This document shows positions 30,647-41,928 of a stretch of DNA of 64,000 nt, piece after piece. The first letter of the stretch is position 1. Each line of letters begins with the position of its first letter. The stretch is from the NCBI GenBank assembly GCA_001316125.1, contig BBCS01000002.1:62001-126000 (forward strand). Reading direction: 5' to 3'. Both the position numbers and the translations under genes were made by a program. The notes below the pieces were generated by a model that was given only the letters and a program-made list of their open reading frames with translations, searched no databases and had not been told where the DNA came from. The DNA is from Vulcanisaeta distributa JCM 11213 (GTDB lineage: Archaea; Thermoproteota; Thermoprotei; Thermoproteales; Thermocladiaceae).

Positions 30647-31363
30647 TTATGACGTCTTCCTACCAATAACCATGGCATGAGCCGTATCGTACGGCTCGAG
30701 GTGAACCATATCGAGTATTTCATAACCCCTATCCTTAAGCACATCAATCTCCCTCTTAAACGTCTCGCTCGGTTCCTTGGTGACGTCAATGCTCATCGCC
30801 TTTATAACCAGCATTACGTAGCCGTGGCTCTTCACGTAAACGTCAGCATTATCGGCAAGTATCTTCGCCTGGAATGGCTGTGCAATGTCTATGTAAGCCA
30901 CATCAACCGACTTAACAATGTGCACATACTGCTCTGGGTACCTCGCATCCGCCAATATCGGAATTACATTCTTCCTACCTTGATCCACGAGCTTCTCCAT
31001 GAACTCTCTGAAGACCCTTGGCGAGAACTCCACAGAGTAGATAATGCCCTTGTTACCAACTATATCACTTACGTGGCTCACGGTCGTGCCACTGGCCGCA
31101 CCGAGATACAGTACCTGCGTCCCCTCCGTTATTGGCATTACCTTGAGCCCGTTCATGATCGCCGCGGCTAGCTTTGACCTATATGGGTTCCAAATCCTGT
31201 ATTCCCTGCCCTCCCATTGAATCAGTTGTTCTCCATAAACCCTCTTACCCGGTGTCAGGTTAATGGTCGCAAGCCTTTCCGTCCCGTCCTCAAAGGATAC
31301 CCAGTAAACGCCCTTGAATTTCTCATGCTCCTTAACGCCAACAACCTGTATTAATGAAGACAT
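30647..31363 (-). CDS. flpA: Fibrillarin-like rRNA/tRNA 2'-O-methyltransferase
   Basis: Catalytic protein of the box C/D RNP. 238 residues, intact. Visible: [20 protein letters not shown], the loop [35 protein letters not shown] (SAM-binding motif I), [21 protein letters not shown], and [33 protein letters not shown] with the family's catalytic residues. It contains only ordinary 4-base G/C runs. It lies directly downstream of nop5, as in most archaea. Confidence 0.95.
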   Translation of the reverse strand: MSSLIQVVGVKEHEKFKGVYWVSFEDGTERLATINLTPGKRVYGEQLIQWEGREYRIWNPYRSKLAAAIMNGLKVMPITEGTQVLYLGAASGTTVSHVSDIVGNKGIIYSVEFSPRVFREFMEKLVDQGRKNVIPILADARYPEQYVHIVKSVDVAYIDIAQPFQAKILADNADVYVKSHGYVMLVIKAMSIDVTKEPSETFKREIDVLKDRGYEILDMVHLEPYDTAHAMVIGRKTS

Positions 31364-31382
31364 TGGGAATTCGTATTTTTAA

Positions 31383-31389
31383 GGGGGGG
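31383..31389 (+). repeat. Non-coding G7 tract between nop5 and flpA
   Basis: Seven Gs in the 50-bp spacer upstream of flpA, next to a ttaaaaat TATA-like stretch on the minus strand. It is outside any gene. Confidence 0.8.
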
Positions 31390-31413
31390 ATTATAAATCT
31401 TAATGCCCACTAT

Positions 31414-32677
31414 CTACGACCGCCCCCCCTCTTCTCACGGGCCCTCTTCTCCTCAGCCCTTTTCTCCGCGCCCTTTTTCTCAGGAGCCTTCCTAACGGCT
31501 TTAGCCTCGGGCTTCCTTGGCGGTGGCTTAACATATAGAGTCTTAACCTCCTGGATCCTCTTCATTAGGTCCTCCTTAAGCCTCGGCGCTATGAAGTTGC
31601 CCGTGAAGGCATCGGCCTTAGCGGCTATTGCAAGCTTTGCGGCTAATGCCTGGCAATCTTACCACGCTGCCACCTTGGGGCCCTAAATATCTCTGGGAAT
31701 TGGAATATGACACCATGCTTCGGTGGCCTGCCACCAGTCCTCAAAGCCCTAAATAGAGCCTTCTCCGCGCCAAGTACCTGAATTGTTGATGCCGGTAGTA
31801 ATGCAAGTCTCATTAGGCCTCCAGCGAGCATTATCAACCTCGCACCAAGTAATGGACCAACTAACTCCCTAATGTTTGGCGCGACTTCTACCATAGCCTC
31901 ATCAATGTATTGCGACAACTTGCTCCTTAGGTCTGACAACTGTATGTATAACTTGGCGTAGGTCCTTATCGGTTCTAAGTCCCAGTCAGCCATCTCAGCA
32001 CCAACGCTCTTACTCGCCGCCTCAGCAATTCTCTTAGCCCTATCCTGTGAAAGACCAAGCTTAGTTAGATTGTCAAGCGTGAAGTTGCTCCTATGCCCTA
32101 ACTCGGTGACCAATGTCATGTACTCCTTATGGTCCTTAACTAAGTCCTCAAGCTCCGGGAAGTGGAGTCCATACCACTCCCTAACCCTCGAACTTATTAA
32201 GTTGAGTATTTTATCGAGGTCATCAACCGAACTTATCGCCTGAGCTATGAATAGGTCCCTCTTCTCCGCCACCTGTCTTAGCTTATGCCTTGTCTGTACC
32301 GTCGTTATCTCATGAACCCTAGCCAAGTACTCATCCTCAGTGAGACCAAAGACCTCCTTAACGTACCTACCAATGTTGTTCCTATACATTATACCTGCCT
32401 TACTTGGTAATTCAGACCTTACCTCAACACCAGTGACCATGTTAGCCAGGTTTCTAGCCAACTCCCTATTCTCAACAACGACCTTCGTAATACCCTTATT
32501 CTTAAGCTCATTTATTATCCTCACAACCTCATCAATTGGCTCACCGGTCTCTAGCTTATTCATCTTATCCGCTATCTCGTCCGTACTACCCTCATAGAGA
32601 ACCTTGGCTATCACATCACCATTCTCATTCAGAGCCACTACGCCGAGGGCGTCTAGCACCAGGTATGCCACGCTCAT
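31414..32677 (-). CDS. nop5: Nop5/Nop56-type box C/D RNP core protein (frameshifted near C-terminus)
   Basis: Scaffold linking fibrillarin, L7Ae and C/D RNA. About 420 residues. The N-terminal fibrillarin-binding domain is followed by the coiled coil (VREWYGLHFPELEDLVKDHK) and the Nop domain (PNIRELVGPLLGARLIMLAG, ASTIQVLGAEKALFRAL, PKHGVIFQFPEIFRAPRWQR). A base lost near 31655 ends the frame at GKIARH; read on, LAAKLAIAAKADAF and a Lys/Arg/Ala-rich tail (EKKGAEKRAEEKRAREKR) follow to TAG at 31414. The C7 at 31423 lies in the last codons. Confidence 0.92.
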
Positions 32678-32723
32678 CAGTGCTCACACTAATCACGTGA
32701 TGATTCACTATCTTTTAAGCTTT

Positions 32724-33250
32724 TTACCTCGTCTTGAGGAGTCTATACCTGGCGATAAATAATACGTTAATTAAAATGAGCAATGCACCAACTATGAATA
32801 TGACAGCCCCCTAAATCCATTATCGCATTTATTAATAGTGCATTACTCACCATGTATTGGGAAACCACGGTTATTAAGACCGACACATTGAGCGGTTTTG
32901 GGTTGTCATTGAACAACACGAGTGAGTAATTGCCGTGATTAAGTAATTGAAAGGTTATTAAATAAGCATTATGCACCTGCTTATAACTCGATGGGGGGGT
33001 AAGTACATGGCCGAATTGATCGAATAAGTACACAGATAATGGGTATGAATTATTAAGCAGGACTACTATATATGCGGGGGCTATTTACGTAAATTGGTAT
33101 TAAATACCTTGAGTATACGTCAATACTCACTGTCACGTTACTTAAGGTATTCGTCATTACATTATATACTCTAGGCAGAAACGAATTGGTTACTAATAAT
33201 ATCGTGATTCCAATAATCATTAGTGCAATTCCGATCCTTACTAAATTCAC
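32724..33250 (-). CDS. Membrane protein of unknown function with two terminal helices (frameshifted)
   Basis: No family recognised. About 175 residues: an N-terminal hydrophobic segment (IGIALMIIGITILLVTNSFL), a beta-rich external region with Asn-Ser/Thr sites (NTLSNVTVSIDVYSRYLIPI, VLLNNSYPLSVYLFDQFGHV), and a C-terminal segment (AVIFIVGALLILINVLFIAR). Breaks at the two 5-base runs 32807-32811 and 33076-33080, both restored by 4. GTG start. Confidence 0.5.
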
Positions 33251-33258
33251 AGTAATAA

Positions 33259-33265
33259 GGGGGGG
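33259..33265 (+). repeat. Non-coding G7 tract
   Basis: Seven Gs in the 59-bp spacer 33251-33309, with a C5 (33295-33299) 30 bp away. No gene covers them. Confidence 0.8.
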
Positions 33266-33309
33266 AATTGAGCCACTTAAAAACCTAATTTTAACCCCCT
33301 AAAAGGCCA

Positions 33310-33636
33310 TTAGGAATACATGTCGACAAACTCAAGCCAGGTGTCAAGTTCATCAATACTCATCCTCTGCATTATATTGCCCCCCCTCTCCACCCAAGCC
33401 TCCCTCGGTATTAACTCATCACCAACCTTAGCAAATACAATCCTCATCACTGGTCTAGGCTCATCACTTGTGGTAAACTCCGCCCCCCCAGCCGCTTCCT
33501 CCTCGCTTGGTGCGTGGAATAGCACTTCGACGGTATCTGAGCCCTCCCTAACCTCGTAGAGTGGGTTATCTTTAATGAAGTTCATGAGCTTGTTGTAACT
33601 TATCTTCCTCATTAATATGGGATTCATAAGGGCCAT
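33310..33636 (-). CDS. Conserved-looking acidic protein of unknown function
   Basis: 108 residues, intact, soluble and acidic: KISYNKLMNFIKDNPLYEVR, EVLFHAPSEEEAAGGAEFTT, PVMRIVFAKVGDELIPREAW, ending DELDTWLEFVDMYS. No motif recognised. C7 at 33380 and 33483 encode the two GG pairs. Confidence 0.5.
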   Translation of the reverse strand: MALMNPILMRKISYNKLMNFIKDNPLYEVREGSDTVEVLFHAPSEEEAAGGAEFTTSDEPRPVMRIVFAKVGDELIPREAWVERGGNIMQRMSIDELDTWLEFVDMYS

Positions 33637-33689
33637 TAAATACCTTATCTCCCACGCCTAAGGAAATTATTAAATTATTTGATGTTTAA

Positions 33690-34530
33690 TTAGGGCAGTA
33701 AGTGGTATATCCTCATTAGCATGTATATGCCGACCAGTACTATTATTATGCCGTAGGCAATTCTAAGGGTTCTCTTCGGCGCCTTAACTGCTATGCTCGT
33801 TCCCGCATAGCCCCCCCGCAACACCGCCAGCCACGTATAGTAGGGCTATAAGTATTAAGACATCACCATAGAACCAATACTCAGCACCACTAGCTACGCC
33901 AAACGTTCCAACACTTATTAGGCTCGTCCCAATAGCCCTAGTTATGCAGAGCCCTGCAGAGAACATTAGGCTGGGCACGATTAAGAAGCCACCACCAATA
34001 CCAAAGTAACCACTGACCAGGCCGACTATGAAGCCAAAGACCGCCACCTTGAGTATGGTCGATATAGTCAGCCTTGGACACTTATTGAAGGCGTCAAGTA
34101 CATGATTAACTTCATTAATGGTGCCAGCCTGCGTTGATTCCCTCCTAATCGCCATATAAACACCGAGAACTATCATGGCGATCGCAAAGTACGTGAGCAA
34201 ATCAGTACCTGGCGTTATGTGGCCTAGGTATGCGCCTATTAACGAACCAACAAGTCCAACGCCGGCAAATATTCCTCCAACCTTCGGCGCCACGTTCTTC
34301 TTTCTAAGGTGCATGTAGGAGTTTATGTAGGCATTGAGCCCGACCGCGAGCGCCGTCGTGCCAATGGCTATATGGGCCGCGCCAGGTATTGTATCAAGGC
34401 CAACAAAGTATAGGAATAGTGGGACAGCTAAGATACTGCCACCGCCTCCAATTAAACCGAGTGAGAATCCAACGAGAACTCCTGACACAACTGATAATGC
34501 ATATTGTATGGGTGTTATTGCGATCGTCAT
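33690..34530 (-). CDS. TauE/SafE family sulfite/anion exporter (C-terminal frameshift)
   Basis: Polytopic membrane protein of about 280 residues with eight or so helices and the family's two Gly-rich repeats: GFSLGLIGGGGSILAVPLFL near the N-terminus and GFIVGLVSGYFGIGGGFLIV in the second half. A middle cytoplasmic loop (ESTQAGTINEVNHVLDAF) separates them. The C7 at 33811-33817 breaks the frame; the expected count is 3 or 6, after which the last helix (RIAYGIIIVLVGIYMLMRIY) follows to TAA 33690. The role in exporting sulfite or an organosulfonate is inferred from the family. Confidence 0.82.
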
Positions 34531-34552
34531 ACATCCCTATCGCTGGGATAGT

Positions 34553-34562
34553 CCTTTTTAAG
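34553..34562 (-). promoter_or_regulatory. TATA box of the TauE/SafE gene
   Basis: Minus-strand cttaaaaagg is centred 28 nt before the ATG at 34530. The 180-bp region up to 34711 is A/T-rich and otherwise empty. Confidence 0.5.
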
Positions 34563-34711
34563 CTTTTTAATTCAAAAATTTGACTTATTAATTAAATTTA
34601 ATGACATTTAATGATTATTAATAGATGAATATAGCGTTATTGTCCTTATTTAGTCTTCATGAGGATAACCATGATTATTAATTTTGAATGGTTTTAATAA
34701 TTAAATAAACA

Positions 34712-37401
34712 TTAGTAGATGCGTATCTTTGGCGCCTTACCGAGTATCTTCAGTGATTCCTGGGCTGCTACAAGCCTCGCCACAGGTACCCTGTAGGGCG
34801 ATGCGCTGAAGTAATTAAGTCCCCTGCCAACAACCCTAGCCAGTATCTTTATTGAGTCCGGGTCACCGCCGTGCTCACCGCATATGCCAATCTCTATGTT
34901 TGGCTTCACGGACCTCGCCGCGTCTATGGCTATCTTCATGAGCTTGGCGACGCCATCCTCATCGATGGTCACGAATGGGTCGTAAGGCAGTATGCCGAGC
35001 TCCAGGTACTTACTCATGAACTTATTCTCCACGTCATCCCTACTAAAGCTGAATACTGCCTGTGTTAGGTCGTTTGTTCCAAAGCTCATGAAGTCCACAA
35101 CCTTGGCGATCTTATCGGCAGTTAGGCATGACCTGACAGTCTCCATCATTGTTCCAATCTTAAAGTCAATCCTATCGCCATACGCCTTGAATACCTCCTC
35201 GGCCGTGGGCTTAACGACATTGTTAATTATTGTCTCGAGTTCCCTAACCTCCGCGACCTGTGGAATCATTATCTGCAACTCGATGTGCTTACCCTTCTTC
35301 TTCAGTTCAAGGGCTGCGGATAGTATTGCCTTTACCTGGGCCGCGTATATCTCTGGGTACGTCACGCCGACCCTAACGCCCCTATGCCCCCCCATCATTG
35401 GGTTAGCCTCCATCAGTGCCTTAACCCTGGCGAGTAGTCTCTCCTTCTCGGGGTCTGGCTTGCCCAGGGTTCTGGCTTTAGTCACCTCGGTTACTAATTC
35501 CTCGAAGTTTGGTAGGAACTCGTGTAATGGTGGGTCGAATAACCTAACTGTTACTGGGTAGCCCTCCATTATCTCGAATACCTCGATGAAGTCCTTCTTC
35601 ATCATCTCAGCCAATTGATCAAGTAATTCCTTCCTCTCGCTTGGGTTGTCCGAGAGTATTACCTTCCTAAATAGGTCTAGCCTACCGGGTGCCTGAACAT
35701 CCTCTCGGTCCTCAGTAGACCAATGCCCTTTGCACCGAACCTCCTGGCTATCGTCGCATCATCAGGCGTATCGGCATTAGCCCTAACCTCAAAGACAGAC
35801 ACCGAGTCAGCCATATCAAGGAACTCAAAGAATTCCGGCGGTAACTTGGGCTCTATCGTCGGTACCTTACCTACGTATACATTGCCCGTGAAACCATCAA
35901 TCGTTATCCAATCACCCTCCTTAAAAACTACATCACCAACCCTCGCAGTCCTAGTGTTATAATCAATCTGTAGAGCCTCGGCGCCGACAACCGCGGGTCT
36001 ACCAATAGCCCTGGCCACCACTGCGGCGTGACTTGTCGCCCCCCCACCCCCCCTACTGGTTAACACACCCACCGATGCGTAGAAACCATGTACGTCATCA
36101 GGCTTAGTCTCCTCCCTAACTAGTATGACCTGCTTACCTGCCTTGGACCACTCCACGGCCCTATCCGGATCAAATACTGCCTGCCCACTCACTGCACCTG
36201 GTGATGCAGGTATGCCCTTGGTTAATGGCTTGCCTGCCTTGGATTCATCAATCCTTGGGTAGAGCATTTGCAGTATGTACTCGGGCTTAACGCCCATTAT
36301 GGCCTCCTCCTTTGTTATAAGGCCCTCCTTGTACATGTCAACCCTCGTCTTCAACACGGCCAGTGGGTTCATCTTTGCGTTCCTAGTCTGTAGGAACCAT
36401 AGCTTGCCCTTCTCAATCGTGAATTCCACGTCCTGAACCTCCTTCTTAGTCCTCTCAATGAGCTTAACACCATTGTAAAGCTGTTCATAGACCTCAGGCA
36501 TCTCCTCCTTAAGCTTCTCAACGGGCTTTGGAGTCCTTATGCCAGCGACTACATCCTCACCCTGAGCATAGGGCAGGTATTCACCATAAAGCTTATTCTC
36601 ACCAGTGGCTGGATCTCTCGAGAACACAACGCCTGTTGCTGACCTCCAGTCCGCGTTGCCGAAGACCATGGTCACTATTGCCGTTGCAGTGCAGTCAGCT
36701 ATATCCGGAGTTATTTTGTTCGCCTCCCTATAGAACCTGGCCCTTGGTGAGTTCCACGACTTAAACACAGCCTCTATTGAGAGCCTTAACTGCTCCCATG
36801 GGTCATCAAATACCTTACCAAACCTCTTAATGTATATTTGCTTATAAATCTCCACGAGCTCCTTAAGGCCCTCAAGTGGTATTTCTGGGTCCTCCTTAAC
36901 ACCGTACTTCCGCTTAATCTCCTCAAGTGGTTTGTTGAATTCATCCTCGGGTATTCCAAGGACTATCCTACCAAACATCGCAAGGAACCTCCTATACGCA
37001 TCGTAAGCACCATGCTCGTTATTAATCCTCTTGGCGAGTCCATGAACAGTCCTATCATTAAGGCCAACGTTTAGGACGGTGTCCATCATTCCGGGCATCG
37101 AGACCGCTGCTCCAGACCTCACACTTACGAGTAATGGATTATCGGGATCACCGAGCTTATACCCAGTCTTCTCCTCAAGGTATTTAATGCCTTTGATGAC
37201 CTCATCCATTAATCCCTCAGGTAACTTCTCACCCTTGTCGTAGTATTCTCTGCATGCCTTCGTGGTTATTATAATGCCGGGAGGAACAGGTAAGCCTAGC
37301 CTCGTCATTAGGACGAGACTGGATGCTTTACCGCCTATCAACTTAACATCGTCCGGGTCAGCCTCTTCGAAGGTTAGCACATACTTACCGAGAGAACCCA
37401 T
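34712..37401 (-). CDS. ppdK: Pyruvate, phosphate dikinase (one frameshift)
   Basis: Interconverts pyruvate, ATP and phosphate with PEP, AMP and PPi. About 895 residues in the normal order. ATP-grasp domain: LIGGKASSLVLMTRLGLPVP, NPLLVSVRSGAAVSMPGMMD, GVVFSRDPATGENKLYGEYL. Swivelling domain with the phospho-His (ATSHAAVVARAIGRPAVVGA), preceded here by SRGGGG where the family has SRGG because of two C7 runs at 36039 and 36047. PEP/pyruvate barrel: IGLLRTERMF, NPMMGGHRGVR (extra Gly from C7 35387), and GICGEHGGDPDSI with the catalytic Cys. A lost C near 35690 splits the frames between RTERMF and LDLFRKVILSDNP. It lies next to the pyrophosphatase. Confidence 0.93.
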
Positions 37402-37422
37402 TATACATTTATGGGCCTCTAG

Positions 37423-37432
37423 TTTTTATAAA
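37423..37432 (-). promoter_or_regulatory. TATA box of ppdK
   Basis: Minus-strand tttataaaaa is centred 27 nt before the ATG at 37401, a textbook leaderless layout. A non-coding C7 lies further upstream at 37520-37526. Confidence 0.6.
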
Positions 37433-37519
37433 TTTTATTATATCGATCATTATTAATACTTTTTCTATTGATTAATCATTAACAATAATTATAAATACTA
37501 AACAATGAATTCAAGAAGA

Positions 37520-37526
37520 CCCCCCC
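37520..37526 (+). repeat. Non-coding C7 tract upstream of ppdK
   Basis: Seven Cs in the 218-bp A/T-rich spacer between the pyrophosphatase stop and the ppdK start. No ORF of note covers it. Confidence 0.8.
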
Positions 37527-37619
37527 TAGACAATATTGACTATAAAGATAATTTATACGTAAAATTTAATGTACCAATAGAAATATGATTTTGAGTGGTT
37601 TAATTTTAGGATAGCCCAA

Positions 37620-39825
37620 TTATGCCATTAATACTGAGATTAGGTGCATTATTAATGGTCCTGCCGCTGGGTTTATTAGGCTGATCATGGCGATGACCGG
37701 TGCGAAGACTATTGAGACCGTATTCACGACCTTAATGAGTGGGTTCAGTGATGGACCAGTGGTATCCTTGAATGGATCACCGACCACGTCACCAACCACG
37801 GCGTTCTTATGCGGTTCGCTCTTCTTACCGAATTTCTGTCCGTTTACTTCAATGCCCTCAATCTCGATGTACTTCTTGGCGTTGTCCCAGGCACCACCAG
37901 CATTAGCCATTAGCAGCGCCCTTGGGAATCCGGCGAGTATTACGCCAAATATTGTACCGACCAAGCCGATCCAACCCAGTGCTAGCCCAACGACTATTGG
38001 TACAATGACTGCGGATAGACCAGGCACCAGGAAATTCCTGAGTGCATGCCTAGTCACTATGTCAATAGCCCTATTATAATCGGGCTTCTCCTGAGGCCAG
38101 AGCTCAAGTATTCTCTTGGTCCTGAACTGCCTCCTAATCTCCTCAACGAGCTCACCGGCGGCCCTACCCACGGAGGCGAGGGTTCTGCTTGAGAAGAAGT
38201 ACACGAGTGCTACGCCAATTAGGGCGCCAATTATTATTCTTGGGTCGATCACCATGAGCTCACCAAAGGCTTGTACCAGAGGTATTCCCATCCTCTCAAC
38301 GACCTCGTATATGAAGCCTATGAATAGGATCAAGGCAGCTAGACCGGCGCTAGCTATTGCGTAGCCTTCGTTGTTGCCTTAAAGGTATTGCCAATGGCGT
38401 CCAGCGGATCCGTCACATCCCTCACCTCATCCATACCCGTCATCTCCACGAGACCATTAGCATTATCACTGACCGGCCCATAGGAGTCCAGGGAAATAAC
38501 TATACCTGCAAGGCTTAGTAAGCCTACGGATGCCACGGCTGTACCGAAGATACCTCCTTCAACGCCATATGGTGGTATGAACATTGAGCCGAGCACGTAG
38601 GATATTCCGAGGGCCGCCACGACCATGAATATCGTGGGTATCGCGCTTAATAAGCCATATGAGTAACCCGCCACTATTACGTTTGACGCCGATAGTACCG
38701 CTTGACGGGCGATATTCCTCACGGGTGGGAATGTGTAATGGGTGAAGTACTCGGTGGCGAACAGTACGACTATTGCCGTTATCATGCCCAGTAGGTCTGA
38801 TACAAATATTGCCGTGGCCTCCATCAACGGGAAGGTCGTGAATGAGTATATGGCGACGAGTATTGCCGAGACGATTATGGTAGTGTAAAGTGCCAGGTTC
38901 AGCTTGCCCATTGCTGCGGCGGCTAAGTCCTTACCCTTCACCTCACCCCCCCTAACCACTTGAACCCCCCCGACCAATGTTCCAATCAATGTCAATGTAG
39001 CAAGCAATATCGATAGCTTCACTAGGCCTGCTGCTAGGTTAAATACCGCGGCCAGCAGTAATGCACCTGCGAGAACTACCACGAAGCTTCATAGACATCA
39101 CTCGCCATGCCCGCGCAGTCGCCCACATTATCGCCCACGTTATCCGCAATAACGCCTGGATTCCTAGGGTCATCCTCCGGTATCCCTGCCTCAACCTTAC
39201 CAACTATGTCAGCACCCCCCCAGTCAGCCGCCTTCGTGTATATGCCGCCGGCGACCCTAATGAATAGTGATATTAAGCTTGCACCAAACGCCACCGGCGC
39301 CAATGCCTCTGCCCACAGTGGTGTTGGTAATATTGATGAGTATGCCATGTACAATACCGTGACTATTAATAAGGCAATACTGGCTAGGGATAGTCCCATT
39401 ACGGTGCCTGCCTTGAATGATGTGCTTAGGGCTGGACCCATACCGTACTTACCCATCCACGCAGTCTTAGCCGCGCTCCTGGTGGTTACGTACATCCCCC
39501 CCAGGTAACCAGCGACGGCACTGCCTATGGCGCCCAAGGCGAAAGATAGCGCGGCTAACCCAGCCATTAATCCACTGTGGAATATTACGTAGTACGCAGC
39601 CCATATCAGTATTGTTAATACCACGCCCGTTGGTAAGATCGTCTTATACTCCCTCATTAAGAATGTCTTACCTCCCTCGGCAATGAGCATATTTATCTCA
39701 GTCAACTCCTTCTTCCCTGCTGTATCCTGAGCACCGATGATGCGTTGTATCCAGCCAGGGCTAGACCGATAATTGGAACTACTATTGCCAGTATTAGTTC
39801 CAGGGACAGCATCGTAGAGAGTCAT
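37620..39825 (-). CDS. hppA: Membrane proton-translocating pyrophosphatase, K+-independent type (frameshifted)
   Basis: Pumps H+ using PPi hydrolysis. About 730 residues with roughly 16 helices. Core motifs: GGIYTKAADWG, DIVGKVEAGIPEDDPRNPGV, ADNVGDNVGDCAGMASDVYE, LDSYGPVSDNANGL, and VGDVVGDPFKDTTGPSLNPL near the end. The GNTFKATTKA segment has Lys where K+-dependent pumps have Ala, which marks the K+-independent group. Breaks: a lost A near 39080 (DVYES) and one near 38370 (TTKAYAIAS). C7s at 38946, 38965, 39215 and 39496 each add a Gly; the third changes KAADWGAD in the substrate-binding core to KAADWGGAD. Confidence 0.92.
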
Positions 39826-39970
39826 ATCTTATGGATTAATAAACATTATTACTCATTTACTCAAGCCTACCCATTTTAATGATTAAACTCAGCTCAATGC
39901 TTGTATTAACTTCAGACATGTTGCGCATTTTTAAGTAAAAAATATTAATTCTTTTTCACAGATAGTAATT

Positions 39971-40663
39971 GTGTCTCGGAATTTGAGTATTCAACAGGCT
40001 GTTAGGATAATTGTTGAAGAAAACCCACTCTATGTAACCCTACTGTCCAGCGGCCTCGTCAACTTATCAGCGCTCGCGAGGAGTATCAAGCCCCCCCTCG
40101 TTGATTCGATGGTTGGTAAGGACACTAAGGTCTTCACAATAGTCAAGGCGTTGGAGAGGATCTCCATGAATTATAAGTTGGTTAATGAGTATCCCGATAT
40201 TGTTAAGGCGTTAAGCATGGCCGAGATAATTACGTACAGTGGTATGGGCGAGGTTGAAATACCGCTGACTGAGGAGAATATGGAGAAGGTTGCTAAGCTT
40301 AGGGACTTGCTCTCTGCCGCTAAGGTTCAGTTCATAATACTTAATGATGGTAATAAGATGCATGTAATAGCGCCTCTGATGTACATAACGGGTGTCTGTA
40401 GTCAAGCCAAGGTTGAGGAGTATGGCATGGTGAGGATAATGTTCGCTGAAAGGGCACCAGTCGGTATTGTGACCTTTCTAGTACAGGTTATGAAGTCCAA
40501 TCAAATAACTGCTAAGCATGTGCTCAGATATGACAATGACATTTACGTAGTTGTTGAGAGAGAGAAGACGCCATTATTACTTAGTATAATAGAGAGATTG
40601 AGAACCATGTCGGCGCTTCAACTAACTCAACAGCAGGTAGTTAATCAAGGTCTGAATCTTTAA
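39971..40663 (+). CDS. Protein of unknown function with possible winged helix and ACT-like domain
   Basis: 230 residues, intact, GTG start. The N-terminal 80 residues look like a winged helix (SIQQAVRIIVEENPLYVTLL, GLVNLSALARSIKPPLVD, FTIVKALERISMNY). The rest is alpha/beta and could be an ACT-like regulatory domain (KLRDLLSAAKVQFIILNDGN, EYGMVRIMFAERAPVGIVTF). A regulatory role is a guess. C7 at 40091 encodes PP. Confidence 0.45.
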   Translation: MSRNLSIQQAVRIIVEENPLYVTLLSSGLVNLSALARSIKPPLVDSMVGKDTKVFTIVKALERISMNYKLVNEYPDIVKALSMAEIITYSGMGEVEIPLTEENMEKVAKLRDLLSAAKVQFIILNDGNKMHVIAPLMYITGVCSQAKVEEYGMVRIMFAERAPVGIVTFLVQVMKSNQITAKHVLRYDNDIYVVVEREKTPLLLSIIERLRTMSALQLTQQQVVNQGLNL

Positions 40664-40798
40664 GTTGCTTAATGTTAATTAAAACCTAAGGCCTAATGTG
40701 ATGATTCTACGGGATCTGAAAAATGATGTGAGCGGCCTCTGCTGATAACCTAGACGTATAAGGAATAACTTAATTAGGTACTCAGGGCCTAATGATTC

Positions 40799-41891
40799 AT
40801 GCTAAGTACTAATAGGATTGGAAAGTTAATTAATGAGTTACGTAGGAAATCAATAGACTTAGCAATCATAGTCCCTGGACCCAATTTTAGGTACTTAGTT
40901 GGTTCTTATATTGAGACCTTTGAAAGGTTTGGCGCATTAATTATTTGCCCAGGTAATGGCGCGTATGAATTAGTACTGCCAAGGCTCGATGAGGGTAAGG
41001 CCAGGGCTACTGGGTTGCCGTACGCTGTCTATGGTGATGAGGAGGGTCCACTAAACGCCATTAAGGTGTTCATTAATGGCAATTGCGGTGCCGTGAGGGT
41101 TGTTGGGTTTGAGAGTAGGGCTACGCTTAATTATTTATGGATTCTACGTAAAGTAATTGGTGAGTTTTATGATTATTCCATCGATGACCTACTGGTCTCA
41201 ATGAGGATTAGTAAGGATGAGGATGAGTTGAGGAGTATTGAGCAAGCAGTTAAGGCCGTTGAGGATGGCATTAAGGCTGCCCGTGAATCCATTAGGCCTG
41301 GATGATGGAGATCGACGTTGCTCGATTAATTAGTGATGCCATTAGTAATGCAGGTGCCGAACCTAGGGATGTCCTTGTTCAGTCAGGCCCTAATTCGGCA
41401 ATACCGCATTGGATGCCCTCCAGGAGGAGGATTGAGGTAGGCGATGTAGTGGTCCTTGATGTTACCGCTACGTACAATGATTATTATGGTGACTTGACGA
41501 GGACTTTCGTGATTGCCGATCCACCCAGCGACTTTTGGCGCGTCTACGACCTTGTCAAGAGGCTCATGATGAGACAATAGCCGGTATCAAGGAGGGCGTC
41601 ACCGGCGCCTATGTTGATTCAATCGCCAGGAAGATCATTACAGATAGTGGTTATGGTCAGTACTTCATACACAGGACTGGGCATGGGATTGGCCTTGAGG
41701 TTCACGAGGAACCATTCATAAGTCAGACCTACGATAAACCACTGCCGAGAGGTAGTGCATTCACAATTGAGCCTGGCATATACCTGCCCAGTAAGTTTGG
41801 TGTTAGGCTTGAGAGCAATGTCGTAATTGGGCTAGACGGTAAGGTCGAGGTCCTCGATAAGTATTGGTCCGAGGTTATTGTCAGGATTTAG
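40799..41891 (+). CDS. M24 family Xaa-Pro aminopeptidase (frameshifted)
   Basis: Dinuclear-metal peptidase of about 363 residues. N-terminal creatinase-like domain (PGPNFRYLVGSYIETFERFG), then the pita-bread domain with the five metal ligands: VVLDVTATYNDYYGDLTRTF (two Asp), HRTGHGIGLEVHEEP (His), TIEPGIYLP (Glu) and RLESNVVI (Glu). Two single-base losses near 41303 and 41560 split it; both fall in GG doublets or triplets and not in long runs. Its end lies 38 bp before the phosphatase gene. Confidence 0.85.
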
Positions 41892-41928
41892 TAATGCTTT
41901 ATTACCTAGCATTCCCGTAATCATTAAC

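Noticed and set aside
40799..41891. Two separate M24-like genes
   Set aside because: The metal ligands are split between the pieces in normal order and only single-base losses separate them.
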